Assembly: GCA_015680685.1 (NCBI GenBank)
Contig: MNCI01026654.1
Span: 125,110-189,109, forward strand
Source of the DNA: Gnetum montanum
Lineage: Eukaryota; Streptophyta; Gnetopsida; Gnetales; Gnetaceae
Length of the DNA stretch: 64,000 bases
Direction: 5' to 3'
This document shows positions 34,666 through 46,169 of this stretch, one piece after another. Position numbers and translations under genes: made by a program. Numbering within the stretch: the first letter of the stretch is position 1; each line of letters starts with the position of its first letter. Below the pieces are notes generated by a model that made no database searches, was not told the origin of the DNA, and saw only the letters and a program-made list of their open reading frames with translations.

Positions 34666-34684
34666 GGCCCTCCTTCTAGTGCCA
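34666..34684 (-). other. Primer-binding-site-like sequence of element B
   Basis: The minus strand reads TGGCACTAGAAGGAGGGCC, starting 7 bp after the 5' LTR end. Confidence 0.6.
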
Positions 34685-34690
34685 TTTTAC

Positions 34691-36449
34691 TGTACCATCC
34701 GAAATCATTGGTGAGAGGATGGAATGAATGGACACCAAAAGATCTACAAATGAAACAATAAGACCCTGCCTTCACTCCAAGGAAAGCTAGAAATCAACAA
34801 AGGCAGCGTGCCTTGAATGGTCCACACATGGATCAAACTAGGACTTCCCCAAACGTACGCAATTGCGATGCGTTGGGTTATACGTAAAAAAGTGCAAAAA
34901 CTGAACGTAAACTAATGAAAAAAAATGTAAACTATTTAAATGATAAATAATTTAAATAGGAAAAATGTGAACAGGAACAATAATGTAAAATGTAAGAATC
35001 TAGGCAATAATGCAAACTATTTGTATTGATAAACAATTAGAATGTGCAGCAGTCAAAACGCAGTTGCGGAGTGGTCGCAAGGTAGACGTTTAGCCCCGAT
35101 GGATGAGAACGGATGTTGGGAAGATCCAGGTTTTGGATTACAAGTGTACAATGTTCAAGTCTATATCAAGCCCAATGTATGAGATTGATGCCCAGATTTC
35201 TTAAGTGTGTGAGATTCAAATTTTTTGAACCTTGATCTAATGGAAAACAAGAGATTTATAGGGTTTTGGATGTGAGATTCGGATCTGGGAGAAGATCAGT
35301 GGTTGCAGGGTGAGAAAAATTTGGATCAGGTGATAGGTGTGTGCATTGACTAGATGCATAGGAATTGTTACAATGTACAGTGCAGCATCCAAGATCTCTT
35401 ATTCTGGTGTGTGTAATGCCTAGCGTAAGAACTTGAAATACTTAAAAAATGCCAAAAATGCAACAAATGTTAATGTACAAGCGTGGATCTGGGTGTCTAG
35501 CCTCTGGATCTGTAGTTCTATGCTATTTTTTTTCTTCCAAAGCCTCTAGTGTGCATGGATCTGGCTATGATATGTGTGCATCCTATTCTAGAATTAGCAT
35601 CTGGCATCAGCATCTAGCATCTAGCATCCAGCGTCCAGCATATGAAAGTGTTTGCGCTAGGTTTATGCTGCTAGAAACATGCCAACGTGACTAATAGCGT
35701 ATGACCTGAAAATAGTGTGTTTTGAACTCGTTTTTGACCTATGAGACCCATTTTTAGAGTGGATCTACATGCCATGGGTCATGAGGATTCTATGTGCCAA
35801 ATTTGGGCTGATTTTGATGTCGTTTTGGACCTATTTTGGTTGATGACGCTGGGCATTACGCTGTGCAACATCTGAAAAAGTAACCCCAGCGTCACCAACC
35901 AAAAATACCTTATTTAACATCAAAAGTTTGATTTTTTGGAGGCTAGGAGCTACTGGGGGCCTTGGTGAAGATCATGGGGGGTCCTTGTGCATAGTTTTAG
36001 CCTATTTTGACTCAGTTTTGGGGCTCCAAAAGTTGGTGACGCTGATCCTTACGTTGGGAAACATCTAAAAAAGTAACCCCAACATCACCAAGTCAAAATG
36101 GCATATTTTAGGCCCAAATTTTGATTTTCTGGAGGCTGGGAGCTATTGGGGGCCTTGGTGAAGGTCAAGGGGGGTCCTTCGGTCATGCTAGGTAGTGTAA
36201 GCTATAGCGTGACCAAAGTTTACTTAGCCAAAACTAAGCATTTTGAGCCTGAAACTTTTGATTCTGGATGCCGGAAGTTGGTGCACTCACCTGTGGGCCC
36301 TTAGGGGACCTTTCCTATTAAATCGTGAACCATCGGGGCTGTTTTAGAGGGGTCCAAGTTTGGTCATGCTTTATTCATGCTTGGGTAGCTACATGACTTA
36401 GCTTGAATCTTGTCTGAAAGTGCTAGGCCAAAATTTTTTGGTGTTTTCA
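34691..36449 (-). repeat. 5' LTR of element B
   Basis: Pairs with 18813-20521. On the minus strand it starts TGAAAACACC and ends GGTACA, giving a TG...CA LTR of about 1.76 kb. Insertions of tens of bases separate the two copies (for example AGCATCTGGCATC-like words near 35600). Confidence 0.9.
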
Positions 36450-36460
36450 ATTCCCATCTT
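36450..36460 (+). repeat. Right target-site duplication of element B
   Basis: ATTCCCATCTT, the partner of 18802-18812. From here gag of C resumes. Confidence 0.6.
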
Positions 36461-38700
36461 CTCCAAGTCCAATGTTCAATCCAATGCATCCACTTCCATC
36501 ATACCTCTACAAATACAATCCCAAAAGCATCCTCCCCAAAATAATGTAGGATCGACCTTTGACCTCAAGTGATTGGGATGCCATCAGTCATACCAGCTTC
36601 CATGTCTATCCATTACATACATCAGGTGCAAATCCAACAAGCACCACTGACCGCTTTACAAGCTGTGACTAGGTAGTGGGTCCCACTAGCTGTTCAACAA
36701 AATCTTTCTACCCATTATAGCATACCACACCCCATAGTCTTAGCCCTAAACATCTTCCCACTACAACAAAAAATATTCTAACAATGTCTCTTTCCGCAAA
36801 CAATGCAACAATCAAATCATTATCAATCACCGTCAACCCAATCCACCGATTTACCTACCACCCAAGAGTGGGTAGATACGAAGAAAATGATGCACTCATT
36901 AGCAGAAGAATTAAAATGCCTTAAAACTATGAACATTGAGGAAGTTAAGATACTAGACTTCTATCAAGATGATCCAATCAACCCCTCAATCCCACTGCTA
37001 ACTTTGCCAAAGGGGGTTTCATTACCCCAGCTTACCAAGTATAATGGAGAAGGAGACCCAAACGCTCACCTAGTGACATTTTGAATAGAATGTCTATTGC
37101 TTTAGGCATGGCCTCATGTAATTCTACATGTTTTTGATATGTCCTTAACCGGAAAAGCTTTAAACTAGTGCCGAGCCTTGCCCCGTAGCTCTATATCTTC
37201 TCTGGAAGACTTATTGCATCAATTTGTCACCCGTTTCAAATACAATCTAAAGCCTGAAGCCATGCTCAATAACTTAATTCAAATTAAATAGGCACCATTA
37301 GAGCCAACACAGAAATTTATCCAAAGGTGGAGTGCAGCCTTAAATGAACTTCACAAGGCTATTCCCGAAACGTATCTACTTACCATCCTTAAGGTGGCCA
37401 TGAATGACTTTATTAAATCAAAACTTTACTATTTGAAATCTTGTACCTTGAGCTAGGCATATTTTCAAATTAAAGATATAGAAGAGGCTACACAAACAAG
37501 CAATGATCTAGCCTACTCAACCTTTAGAAGCCAACATACAAGCAAAGATAAATCCAAAACGATGTAGCAGTGGTGGCCAAGACAACTTGACCTAGCCATC
37601 CAGGACAAAAGGGAAAACAACCCACTGTCCCAAACTTCTATGATAGAAATACACCTACTCCTACACCGAAAAATTCCTCAAATAGGAATACCAACATGGG
37701 TCATGCCTGTACATTCAAAAAAAAAGATCTCGCTCAATACACAACCTTGCCCATGAAACCTTCACAATTGCTTGATCAACTTCTAAAGATCGGGCTAATT
37801 AAACATAAATAAATATCTCCCATGGCCTCTCAAAAACATGATCGATTCTGTGAGTTGGCCAAGAACCTAGCCTTAGCAACACCTAATAAACCTCCTATTC
37901 CAAGAGGCTTTAAATTGGATAGGTTTTGCAAGTATCACCAACGACCCGGTCATGGAACTGATTACTGTTTCACCTTGAAACAGGATATACAGCACATGAT
38001 CGATAGGGGTGAAGTAGTATTCGATGAGGCAAATCCAGTAAGACCTCTGAACCAGCCCATGGGAGTCTACAAAGATCCTTTCAATGCTAGTGAAGCACCA
38101 TATGTAATTAATACCATCCATGTGGAGAATAGACAAGATGTCCCACGAAAACCTTTTGTGATTTGTAGACCTTTAGAAAACACACCTACCCTAACATCCC
38201 CTCAAACCCCCTTCACTATACGTTCATCTCACACACCACAAAAACCATTCATTATCCACATACCTCCTTTCATCACCATGACAACCATACCATCTAAAAA
38301 CTGACCCATTCCCTTTGTGATCCGAGTGCCAAAACAACCTAGTACATAACCCACCTCTACTCCCTAGTGACCTTTGCGAGAACGTCTTGCTAATAAGTTA
38401 ATGAGAGAACGTTTGGAAAGAGAGAACAATTAGCATAAATTAGGACCATCAAATCCTACACCGCTAAACACTATCCCTATGAGTCAATATGTTAATGAGC
38501 CTAGTACGAGTCATCAAGACAAGGATAATGTCATGGGTTGTGTCCCAAAACCAGCATCCTCAGTAACTAATGCAAAGTTTCCTCCATGAGAAATACGAAT
38601 GTTGGGTTAAATGGACCAAGTCTCCACTGATAAAAGTGATCCAAATGGTAAATACCTACCAAGCGCATTAACCTAGGTCACACAAGCCTTAAAACAAAAG
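36450..38700 (+). pseudogene. gag: gag of element C, C-terminal part
   Basis: Continues gag after element B. The capsid-like domain at about 36940-37450 has LDFYQDDPI, KYNGEGDPNAHLVTF, SSISSLEDLLHQFVTRFKYN and NDFIKSKLYYL. The finger at 37925-37980 reads CKYHQRPGHGTDYCFTLK with all C and H residues kept. Stops occur, for example at 37082 and 37105, and the frame changes between 37560 and 37822. The proline-rich region 38150-38300 matches A. Confidence 0.8.
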
Positions 38701-38715
38701 AATACTTCTTTAAGT

Positions 38716-39600
38716 TTGTATGACCTAGTAATGACTTCATTAGTACATCGGGAAGCTCTTGTATGGATGCTGATCTCTATCCCTATTAGTGAGGACCTTC
38801 CTGCAGATGAACCATCCATTTATGTAGTATTTTCCCCACAACTTCATGAATCAAAGACCACATTCCTAGAGTTTCGAGCTAAGGACATTAAGCTAGATGA
38901 GAAAATAAGAGAATTCACCACTGCCCCTAAGTTCATAACAATACAGGTTAATCATTTCAAGATACATAGGGTGCATGTTGATGATGGCATGGCAACAAGT
39001 GTAATAACTTTTCCTATCATCAAAAAACTGGGACTTACTGAACAGATACAACCCACTACAACTTCTTTCCTAAAATCCTTCAACAGTTACTTTGTTGGGG
39101 TGAAAGGTATGGTTACCTTAGATTTCATAGCCGGGGACCAATTCTCCACATCGGCTGAATTTGTAGTCATTGACGAAATGCCAGGGTTCAATCTAATTCT
39201 AGGACATCCCTAGCTAGCCCAACTTAAAGCGGTATCCTCACCAATCCATCAGGAGATCCACATACCTTACGAGGATGGTGAGATCATCATACATGGGGAT
39301 ACAACTATACCGATTACTTCCCCACCTCTTGAGGTAAGTCAAGAATCAGAAATTAAATTTGTTGAGCCTAAGCAAGAAATTGTGAACATACATCAAGACA
39401 TGAATCCAACATTAACTTACGACCCTATTAAGATTGAAAAAACATAAGGAGATACAAACATAGAAGCCAACCCTATTGATGTCTCTTGGTCAAAACTACC
39501 CTTTGACATCACCGATGAAGGGGTGTGTGAGTATAAAATCATACCCACATGCCCAACCCCATACGTTACTACAAAAGATCAAGAGGCAACTCAACAACTA
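38716..39600 (+). pseudogene. Aspartic protease region of element C
   Basis: Open from 38716 to 39213. Core: FITIQVNHFKIHRVHVDDG, MATSVITFPI, LDFIAGDQFSTSAEF and MPGFNLILGHP. The signature is again D-D-G. A TAG where B has Trp ends the frame at 39213; the extension (SSPIHQEIH, DVSWSKLPFDI) stays readable to about 39590. Confidence 0.8.
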
Positions 39601-39960
39601 GAATTAAACTACCACATGTCTGAAATGATGTTAAACTACCACATGTCCAAAATGCTACCACATGTTTGAAATGACGTTAAACTACCACATGTCTGAAATG
39701 ACGTTAAACTACCACATGTCCAAAATGACGTTAAACTACCACATGTCCAAAATGATGTTAAACTACCACATGTCTAAAATGATGTTAAACTACCACATGT
39801 CTGAAATGACGTTAAACTACCACATGTCTAAAATGATGTTAAACTACCACATGTCCGAAATGATGTTAAACTACCAACTATACGGTATGACGTTAAACTA
39901 CCAACAAATGTCTGTAATGACATTAAACTAGCCATGGTCAGAAATGGCCAGTTCCTTTTA
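39601..39960 (+). repeat. Junction minisatellite i of element C
   Basis: About twelve units of 27 bp with core GACGTTAAACTACCACATGT, very regular. It follows the end of the gag-protease frame and ends in the same AGCCATGGTCAGAAATGGCC phrase as B. Confidence 0.95.
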
Positions 39961-40450
39961 AAATATTTCTAAAACTATGATTTCTTTTGGCCCAACATGG
40001 CATAAAATTGGCAATCTTTCTTTCCTTAGCAATAGAGGCAACAGTCCACCATGACTCTAAACTAGTGTGAATAGTCTGAAATGGCTTCAAACTAGGATTC
40101 AGTACGTTACAAGTTTATAAACATTCACTATATTATGTTAAATTCTCATTCAAATGATACAAGTTATAGCCTTAATTTATGATTTCAATGTTACTTTCCT
40201 ATTTTACAAGTATTGATTCACAATTCGTTCCTCCATCTTACAGTTACTTACACGCATATGTTCACTATAATACTTGAAAAGGCAAATAAAAAGAGAAAAT
40301 GAAAAATAATAATAAAAATATAATGATGAGTCAATATGGTAGTAAACTTCCAGCACATTATACCATAAAAAGGTCCATGTTATTACATTTTTCAGCCATA
40401 CATTTTCATCAAAATCCAAAAAAATCTCAAAAAGATTTAGTAGCTAGAAT
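39961..40450 (+). other. Spacer between minisatellite i and antisense gene end, element C
   Basis: Two or three degenerate AAACTAG units to about 40095, then A+T-rich sequence with no gene seen. Confidence 0.5.
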
Positions 40451-40687
40451 CTAATTAATAATAAGCTCATAGAGGGGGTTGTCCCTGAAGATCCTCTTTG
40501 TCATCTGCTCTGGCTCCACTGGGCCTAGCTCCATCATTAACATGTCCCTATAACAGAAAACAAAAAACAAGACAATATAGGTAAGAGTAGTAAAGCAAAT
40601 CATAAATGCAAAACTAATAAAAATAGTAACACTAACAATGAAAACAACAAAACCATACAAAAATGAGTGCCACAATAAAACACTCAC

Positions 40688-41466
40688 AAGTGAGGAAGGC
40701 CCCAAGTTGGTCTCCAAATGCTATAGAATCTCCTTCTTAGGCACATTTCCCCAATCCTCCTCCAAGCCAATATCAATGCCAGCAAGTATTTTTTCCTTGT
40801 CCACCGGGGTCCAAGTAGGGCGCTCAAAAGAGAACATGCCTGTCATAGCCTCCCCAAAGGTGGTGGTAATTATTCTCTCAGGAGATCCCTTCACCTCGGT
40901 ACACTCAGCAAACTTATCATAAGTAGACTTCAAACCTAACCCATCAATGAACATCTCCATCCCATGATGCTCAACTGATTCCTCCTTCAACCAATTCTTA
41001 TACTGATGCTTGTGGTCCTTTTGGTCTTGGCCCCATTTCCGTACTTTAGCAGCAAAGGATTTTCAATCCTGACATTTCCTATTCAACAAATCTATCTGTG
41101 CCCTCTGTTCTGCTAAGTCTTGTGTAGCCTACAACTTACTATTCAAAATAGTCCAAAAACATGCATAGGTGATTTCAGATGTGCGGCAAGCGCTATCACC
41201 AGATAGTCTAGCAGTAGCAAAATTGTAACGAGATTGGAGATCCCCATTCTTCTCTCTTTCCTTTGCCAGTTCTTTTTTTAATGAATGCACCTCGTCCCAT
41301 AAGTACTCAATTGAACGCCTACAAGTCCAAAGCGACTTGGTGTTCTGTACAATACAACAAGAGACCGCATCGTACACATTCCTTGGGACTTGCTCAATAT
41401 TCCTTGGCAATTTAGGGAGAGCATCAATGTGAGTAGCTTCAAAGGGATCCCACTAAAGCTTGGCAC
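40688..41466 (-). pseudogene. Antisense gene coiled-coil exon, element C
   Basis: Contains IEYLWDEVHSLKKELAKERE (heptad-like), ITYACFWTI, KVRKWGQDQKDHKHQYK and AECTEVKGSPERI, all matched in A 6532-5900. The exon ends at GTGAGT 40687. Confidence 0.6.
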
Positions 41467-42228
41467 CTACAGGTATAAGCACCACACGTATAAATCACCT
41501 ATAATCAACAATGAACCCTGATACTAAGTGCAATGCATGATATACACATACCTAGTTCTGGATGAACTTCTTGTAGGTGAGCAACAACATCATCAACGAT
41601 GCCTTTAACAAATTCTATCTTACTGGGCATCTCAAGCCATGGTCTTAGCTAGTCGGTTGATGTAGGACAAGCAAGGGAGGTCACGTTGATTGGAACCTGT
41701 GTTCCTGATGCCTCTACCTGAGATGCGTGTGCCTCAAAAGTCTCAGCATTTACCTTTGGTGCCAAAATAATAAAAATGATTAAGAAAAATACATGAAAAT
41801 TAAAGAGTACAAAGACATAGATTGCGTTGAAAGGAACATACCAAAAAGCCCCTTGCCGTTTGGCTAGGGCAAATCACCAAGCTACAAAGATCCATTTAAG
41901 AAGCCATCAAGGACATTCCTTTCATCATTGGGTTTCCTGAGTTCATCCAAAACCTTTGCAAGCCTCATCTCCATGACGTCTATCACATCGTCCTCTTGCG
42001 AGGTGGGAGGTTCTTCAATCGTTTCTTCTCTTTCCTTTACTCCTTCTTCTGTCCTTGTGACAATCACTTCAAGATCAGTCATCAGGGCCAAAGTATCTCT
42101 CTCCCTCTTAGAACTTTCCTCTGATGATTCCAGAATCTTAGAGTCAGCATAACATAGTATATATATAACATATAGATCAAAAAAAAATCAATAACAAATA
42201 ATTTATAACAATAAAACAAAATACTTAC

Positions 42229-43269
42229 TTTCTATTGGCAATACAAAATGAATCTTCTTTACCCTTGGTAGTATCACATCCGGAGCAGGCTCCCTTGGGT
42301 GTTCCTTCCTCTTCACCTTCATCTTGGACTTCCCAACAGTCTCACCAATCAAACTTTTTTCCCTTTTCACAGATGTGTGTAGCCCAGGTGGTTCCAATCC
42401 CAAACTACCATGGGAATGATGGGAACAGCTGACTACACCTCCACTAGTGACTGATACCAATTCCTCAATGTCCTCTGACAGATCCTGGGATCTAGTGGTG
42501 CTAAATAGGTGGTGAATCCAAGGATGGGATAATTGTGAATAGTCCCTCAAAACATAGCGGTTATCATCATGAACCGCTAGGAACTTGATGAACCTATGTA
42601 AATATCCCGCAAAGAAAGCAAAGGTAAAATGAGATTCAGCATGGACATTGGAGCATAACCTGATGACCTCCCCGCGAAGACTAGATACAAGAAACTACAC
42701 CTAGTTGTAGTACCTTCCTATCTCTAAAATGGCACATATGCCATGTGTGGTCTCGATCCCAAGGTTTCTCCCTTGAGAGAGAGATTTGGAAAATGCTCAC
42801 GCCTGGAAGTGAGGATATAGAAAGTTCATTTCCATTGACTAGGTGTCGTCTCACATAGCAAAACCATTGCAACCCCGAGGCATACCTAACCACTCCTCCA
42901 ACTCTTTTATGACCTAGTCATCTTTTGCTACTTTTTATATAGACATTGTGGCACCATCCATGGGCACACCAAAAATATCAGAGAGAAATTCAATGGTCAA
43001 GTGAACCCTAACCCCTCGAACCCTCGTGCTAAAGGGGGAAGAATCACCATTGAAAGAATCTACAATAGTGACTATCTCAGTGGCCAGAATGTTAGGAGTT
43101 AAAGCTAAAAACAAGTCCATCAAACCTGCCCAGGTAAGCTGACTGATGATCAACTCAGGGGCTCCTCTCTACAACCACTTTTGTGAATGCTCCACCTCCC
43201 CAAACTTCATGAAAAGGGTGGCCTTAGTGCACCCCATTATAACAGTGACTTCTTCAGGAGGGATGGCTG
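42229..43269 (-). pseudogene. Antisense gene exon 4: conserved ~345-codon domain, element C
   Basis: Begins after an acceptor CTTTTTGTAG. Contains GEVEHSQKWL, LTWAGLMDLFLALTPN, TRVRGVRVHLTIEFL and SDIFGVPMDG, PHFQA.AFSKSLSQGR, HAESHFTFAFFAGYLHRF and HPWIHHLFSTTRSQDLSEDI. The length is a multiple of three (347 codons). It matches A 8221-7200 throughout. The V-R-G strand and following helix resemble plant retroelement-associated 'putative plant transposon protein' sequences; tentative. Confidence 0.55.
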
Positions 43270-43722
43270 CTACAAAAAGAAAACATAGATAAAAATGTTA
43301 AAAGCATAGTACAAGATAAGGCAAGAAAAGAAAAAAAATGGAAACTAGAGCATGGTCATTTACCATCGGTAAGTGGTGTTGGTGGGATAGATGCAGGATT
43401 AATTCTTTGGGGGAAGGTTGGCCCATTAGAAGACCATTTCCCATGTAACTAACCACGAGCTTGGAAATACTCAAAGGCTCTCAAAAACTACCTATGGTAG
43501 TCAACAAGAGCCACCTTGATCTAGTCCAACACCACAGCACAAAGAATGGGGCCCACCATGAAATTCTCTAGTGCTGTGTACGCTAAGGCAAGCCCTCCCT
43601 CATCATCGCACATCCCATGTTTATCAAGGCAGGGCCTGCGTAGGAAAAATAATATTTTCATTTAGATGATGATATGAAATTTAAAAAGATATCAAAATTA
43701 AACAAGACACAAAGGAGCATAC

Positions 43723-44149
43723 CTGTCCACTCTATATACTATTCCAAGTGGGTTCTGAAATAGTATGTACACAGAGAGCTAGGAAGAGTGTGTTGCTACT
43801 GTTGTAATGACTACATGTAAAGGGACATGTGGATCTAGGACCTTCAATAGGACCTCCCTCAACTCTGAAAAGTCCCTCATCAATGTTAATAACAAAGGTA
43901 AGCATGCCTTATTTGGGCCCAGGAAATGTTGTCTCAAGGATATCCTGGGCCAATTGTTCACTCAAGTGAGACCATACGACCACACTAAAATTTTGCAAGA
44001 TGAAAGACAAAAATGAACTAACACCAGGGTAGAACCATATCACATGGGGCCCAATGTGCAAGTCATAGGAGGGAGTGTTCAGACCAAAAGGCCCAAACCA
44101 AGCAAGCTTCCCAACAAGCTCAACCACTAGAAGAGAAGGTTTTGGTCCC
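43723..44149 (-). pseudogene. Antisense gene exon 2: FCP1/NIF-like HAD domain, element C
   Basis: Preceded by acceptor GCTATGTGCAG. Landmarks in order: PSLLVVELVGKLAWFG (motif I position, D-x-D-G replaced by E-L-V-G), NTPSYDLHIGPHVIWFYPG, FLSFILQNFSVVVWSHLSEQ and AQDIL, then ELREVLLKV and FQNPLGIVYR. The PG...FL.F.L..F.VVVWS...E..A stretch is the strongest match to the FCP1/NIF family. The family's late DDS residues are not present. The exon ends AG/GTATGC at 43722, in phase with exon 3. Confidence 0.7.
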
Positions 44150-44394
44150 CTGCACATAGCCAACCTAATGCCAAAAACACCAAGTAAGTAAAAAAGTTTT
44201 AGTATTAACAATAGATCAAAATCAAAAAATCACATGGGCCAAGAAATCACATTAAAAAATGCTTGGAATGCATAGCTTCACCCATGCCACGATAAACGCA
44301 CATAAAAATGCAAAACATAAACACACCCAGAAAATAGATAAACAATATAAACATGAAACTAGCAAATAATAGGCATGTCTTCACATTCCAAGTT

Positions 44395-44690
44395 GCCCTC
44401 TCACAAGCAAGTCACACTGGGCCTCTCACTAGCAAGTCATGTTGGGCCTTTCACCAGCAAGTCACACTTGGCCTTCCACGAGCAAGTCATGCTAGGCCTC
44501 TCACTAGCAAGTCAAAGGCCTTTCACCAGCAAGTCACGCTGGGCCCTCTCACCAGCAAGTCATGTTGGGCCTCTCACCAACAAGTCACATTGGGCCTTCC
44601 ACGAGCAAGTCACGCTAGGCCCTCTCACTAGCAAGTCACATTGGGCCTCTCACCAACAAGTCATGTTGGGCCTTTATCCCCAAGTCCCCA
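44395..44690 (+). repeat. Minisatellite in antisense gene intron 1, element C
   Basis: About ten units of 24-30 bp, core AGCAAGTCACGCTGGGCC. Open frames on the plus strand here are a by-product of the repeat. Confidence 0.9.
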
Positions 44691-44799
44691 GCACTCATAT
44701 TAACATTCTAGCTCACGCCAAAATCTACAACTTAATGTTCACACTGTGGCAATCATGTAGCTGCTAGCCTTCCAACAAATTCATGATGACCAGTTCCTG

Positions 44800-45240
44800 C
44801 CCCAAAATCCAAAAATTTCACATGTCACGCTACCTTGGCAGGCCAAAATTTCCACATGTCACGCTGCCCTACCAAGCCCAAAAAATTCAAAAACGTCATC
44901 CTACCCTACCAGGCCCAAAAAATTCAAGAAGTCATGCTGCCGTGGTAGGAAAAAATTAACACATGTCACATTGCCCTGCCAGGCTCAAAACATTCAAAAA
45001 ATTCACACTACCCTGGCAACTAAAAAATTCAAGAAGTCACGCTGCCCTGCCCAAGGCCAAAATTTTATAACCCATGTTGCCCTCTAAAACTTGAAAAACC
45101 CTACCAAAGAATTTAAAGTCACACTGTTTATTTTTGAAGTCACGTTGTTCATTCCTACCCCAAAATCCAAAAAAAAATCACAAGTAACGTTGCCCTGAAA
45201 AATTACAAGTTACACTGCTTTCAAAAATCAAAACTTTCTA
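44800..45240 (+). repeat. Degenerate repeats in antisense gene intron 1, element C
   Basis: Looser units with GTCACGCTGCCCTGCCAGGCC and AAAATTCAA(A) words. They share the GTCACGCT word with the neighbouring array, the leader and the LTR. Confidence 0.7.
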
Positions 45241-45959
45241 CAAAACAAAGAAACCCCAAGTTCACATTGGCTTTTCATGATAGTCATGCCAAGAAAGCCC
45301 AAAACCTTGCAACTAGTCATGCTAAGAAAACCAAAAATTCTGCGACTAGAATGCTAGGAACCCTACCCATGCACTCACACCTTGAACTTGTATTCACCCA
45401 AAATTGCGATCTCAAAAACCCCAAGAAAATCATAGCTCAAAAATCCCAAGATCATAGCCACAAACTTACCCTTGCAAAGCCTTCTTCCACATTGAAATCC
45501 TGGCTTACGGTAGACGTTGGAGAACCTCCTCGCTCTCCTCTAAGAATGCCAAATCCACCTACCTCTTCCGCTTTGTCCTAACTTACCTTTCCTTTGCCCT
45601 TGTCCTTCATGTTTCCTTGTGCACACTGACACTATTGATGGCAAGTCATGTTGATGTCGTAGGTCATGTTGCACTCCTAAGTCACGCTGCAATCAAGAAG
45701 TCACACTAGCACAAAATGCCCTTCCCTCACTTCAAAATCTCCTTTTTTAAACCCAACACATTCTTTTTCAATCTTCTTTTGTTTTACTTTATTTTTCTCT
45801 CACTTCATATTTGCTTCATGTGTTTATATTTGTTTTCACTTGTGTTATATGTTGGCACCTAAGATCCATAAAACTTTGAAATCCCTGAACTTATTGTTCA
45901 CTCTCAAATTTTAAAAGTTAAAATTTAAAAAATGGTGCATACACTCAATCCAAATGACA

Positions 45960-46055
45960 AGTCAACATGTGGCCTGGTATGGCCTTAAATTGCCATATTT
46001 CCCAGTATGGCCTTAAACTACCATGAGGCCCGGTATGGCCTTAAACTACCATGAC
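45960..46055 (+). repeat. Junction minisatellite ii of element C
   Basis: Three 27-bp units, core GGTATGGCCTTAAACTACCA, between the antisense gene start and the RT exon. Confidence 0.9.
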
Positions 46056-46149
46056 TATCACCGCATCTTCAAATTTTTGTCAGTACACAGTTCACTTATA
46101 TTTAGTAACTCTTTTGCCGAGAGAGTGTCTCTTACTCCACTCCCATTTT

Positions 46150-46169
46150 AAATTGGCAGGAGCAAGCAC
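46150..46169 (+). promoter_or_regulatory. Splice-acceptor-like site before RT, element C
   Basis: AAATTGGCAG then GAGCAAGCACATGG; the AG is 10 nt before the RT start at 46170, as in B. Confidence 0.55.

Larger units (their letters stand above)
18813..36449 (-). mobile_element. Element B: Tat/Ogre-like LTR retrotransposon nested in gag of C
   Basis: Reads on the minus strand. The 5' LTR is at 34691-36449 and the 3' LTR at 18813-20521, with gag, protease, antisense gene remnant, RT-RNase H, second RNase H and integrase between them. It is flanked by an 11-bp duplication of C gag sequence. Its coding regions are similar to those of C, so it is a close relative that inserted later. Confidence 0.9.
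40467..45610 (-). pseudogene. Antisense multi-exon gene of element C (HAD/FCP1-like)
   Basis: The most complete copy in the window. Exons on the minus strand: 45610-45509, 44149-43723, 43635-43364, 43269-42229, a linker about 42150-41552, 41466-40688, and 40547-40467. Introns with GT...AG ends: 43722-43636 (87 bp), 43363-43270 (94 bp), 41551-41467 (85 bp), 40687-40548 (140 bp). The last two exons join in frame (SSL then GHVND). Domain order: basic start, HAD/FCP1-like domain, conserved domain with VRGVRVHLTIEFLSDIFGVP, coiled coil, acidic tail. Stops in exons 2 to 4 mark it as a pseudogene. Function not known. Confidence 0.75.

Noticed and set aside
39601-39960. CRISPR-like array of 27-bp direct repeats
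   Set aside because: Units are contiguous without unique spacers, lie in a plant retrotransposon, and recur at fixed module borders. It is a minisatellite.
44353-44767. Open frames with repeating peptide on the plus strand
   Set aside because: By-product of the AGCAAGTCACGCTGGGCC tandem repeat within intron 1 of the antisense gene.
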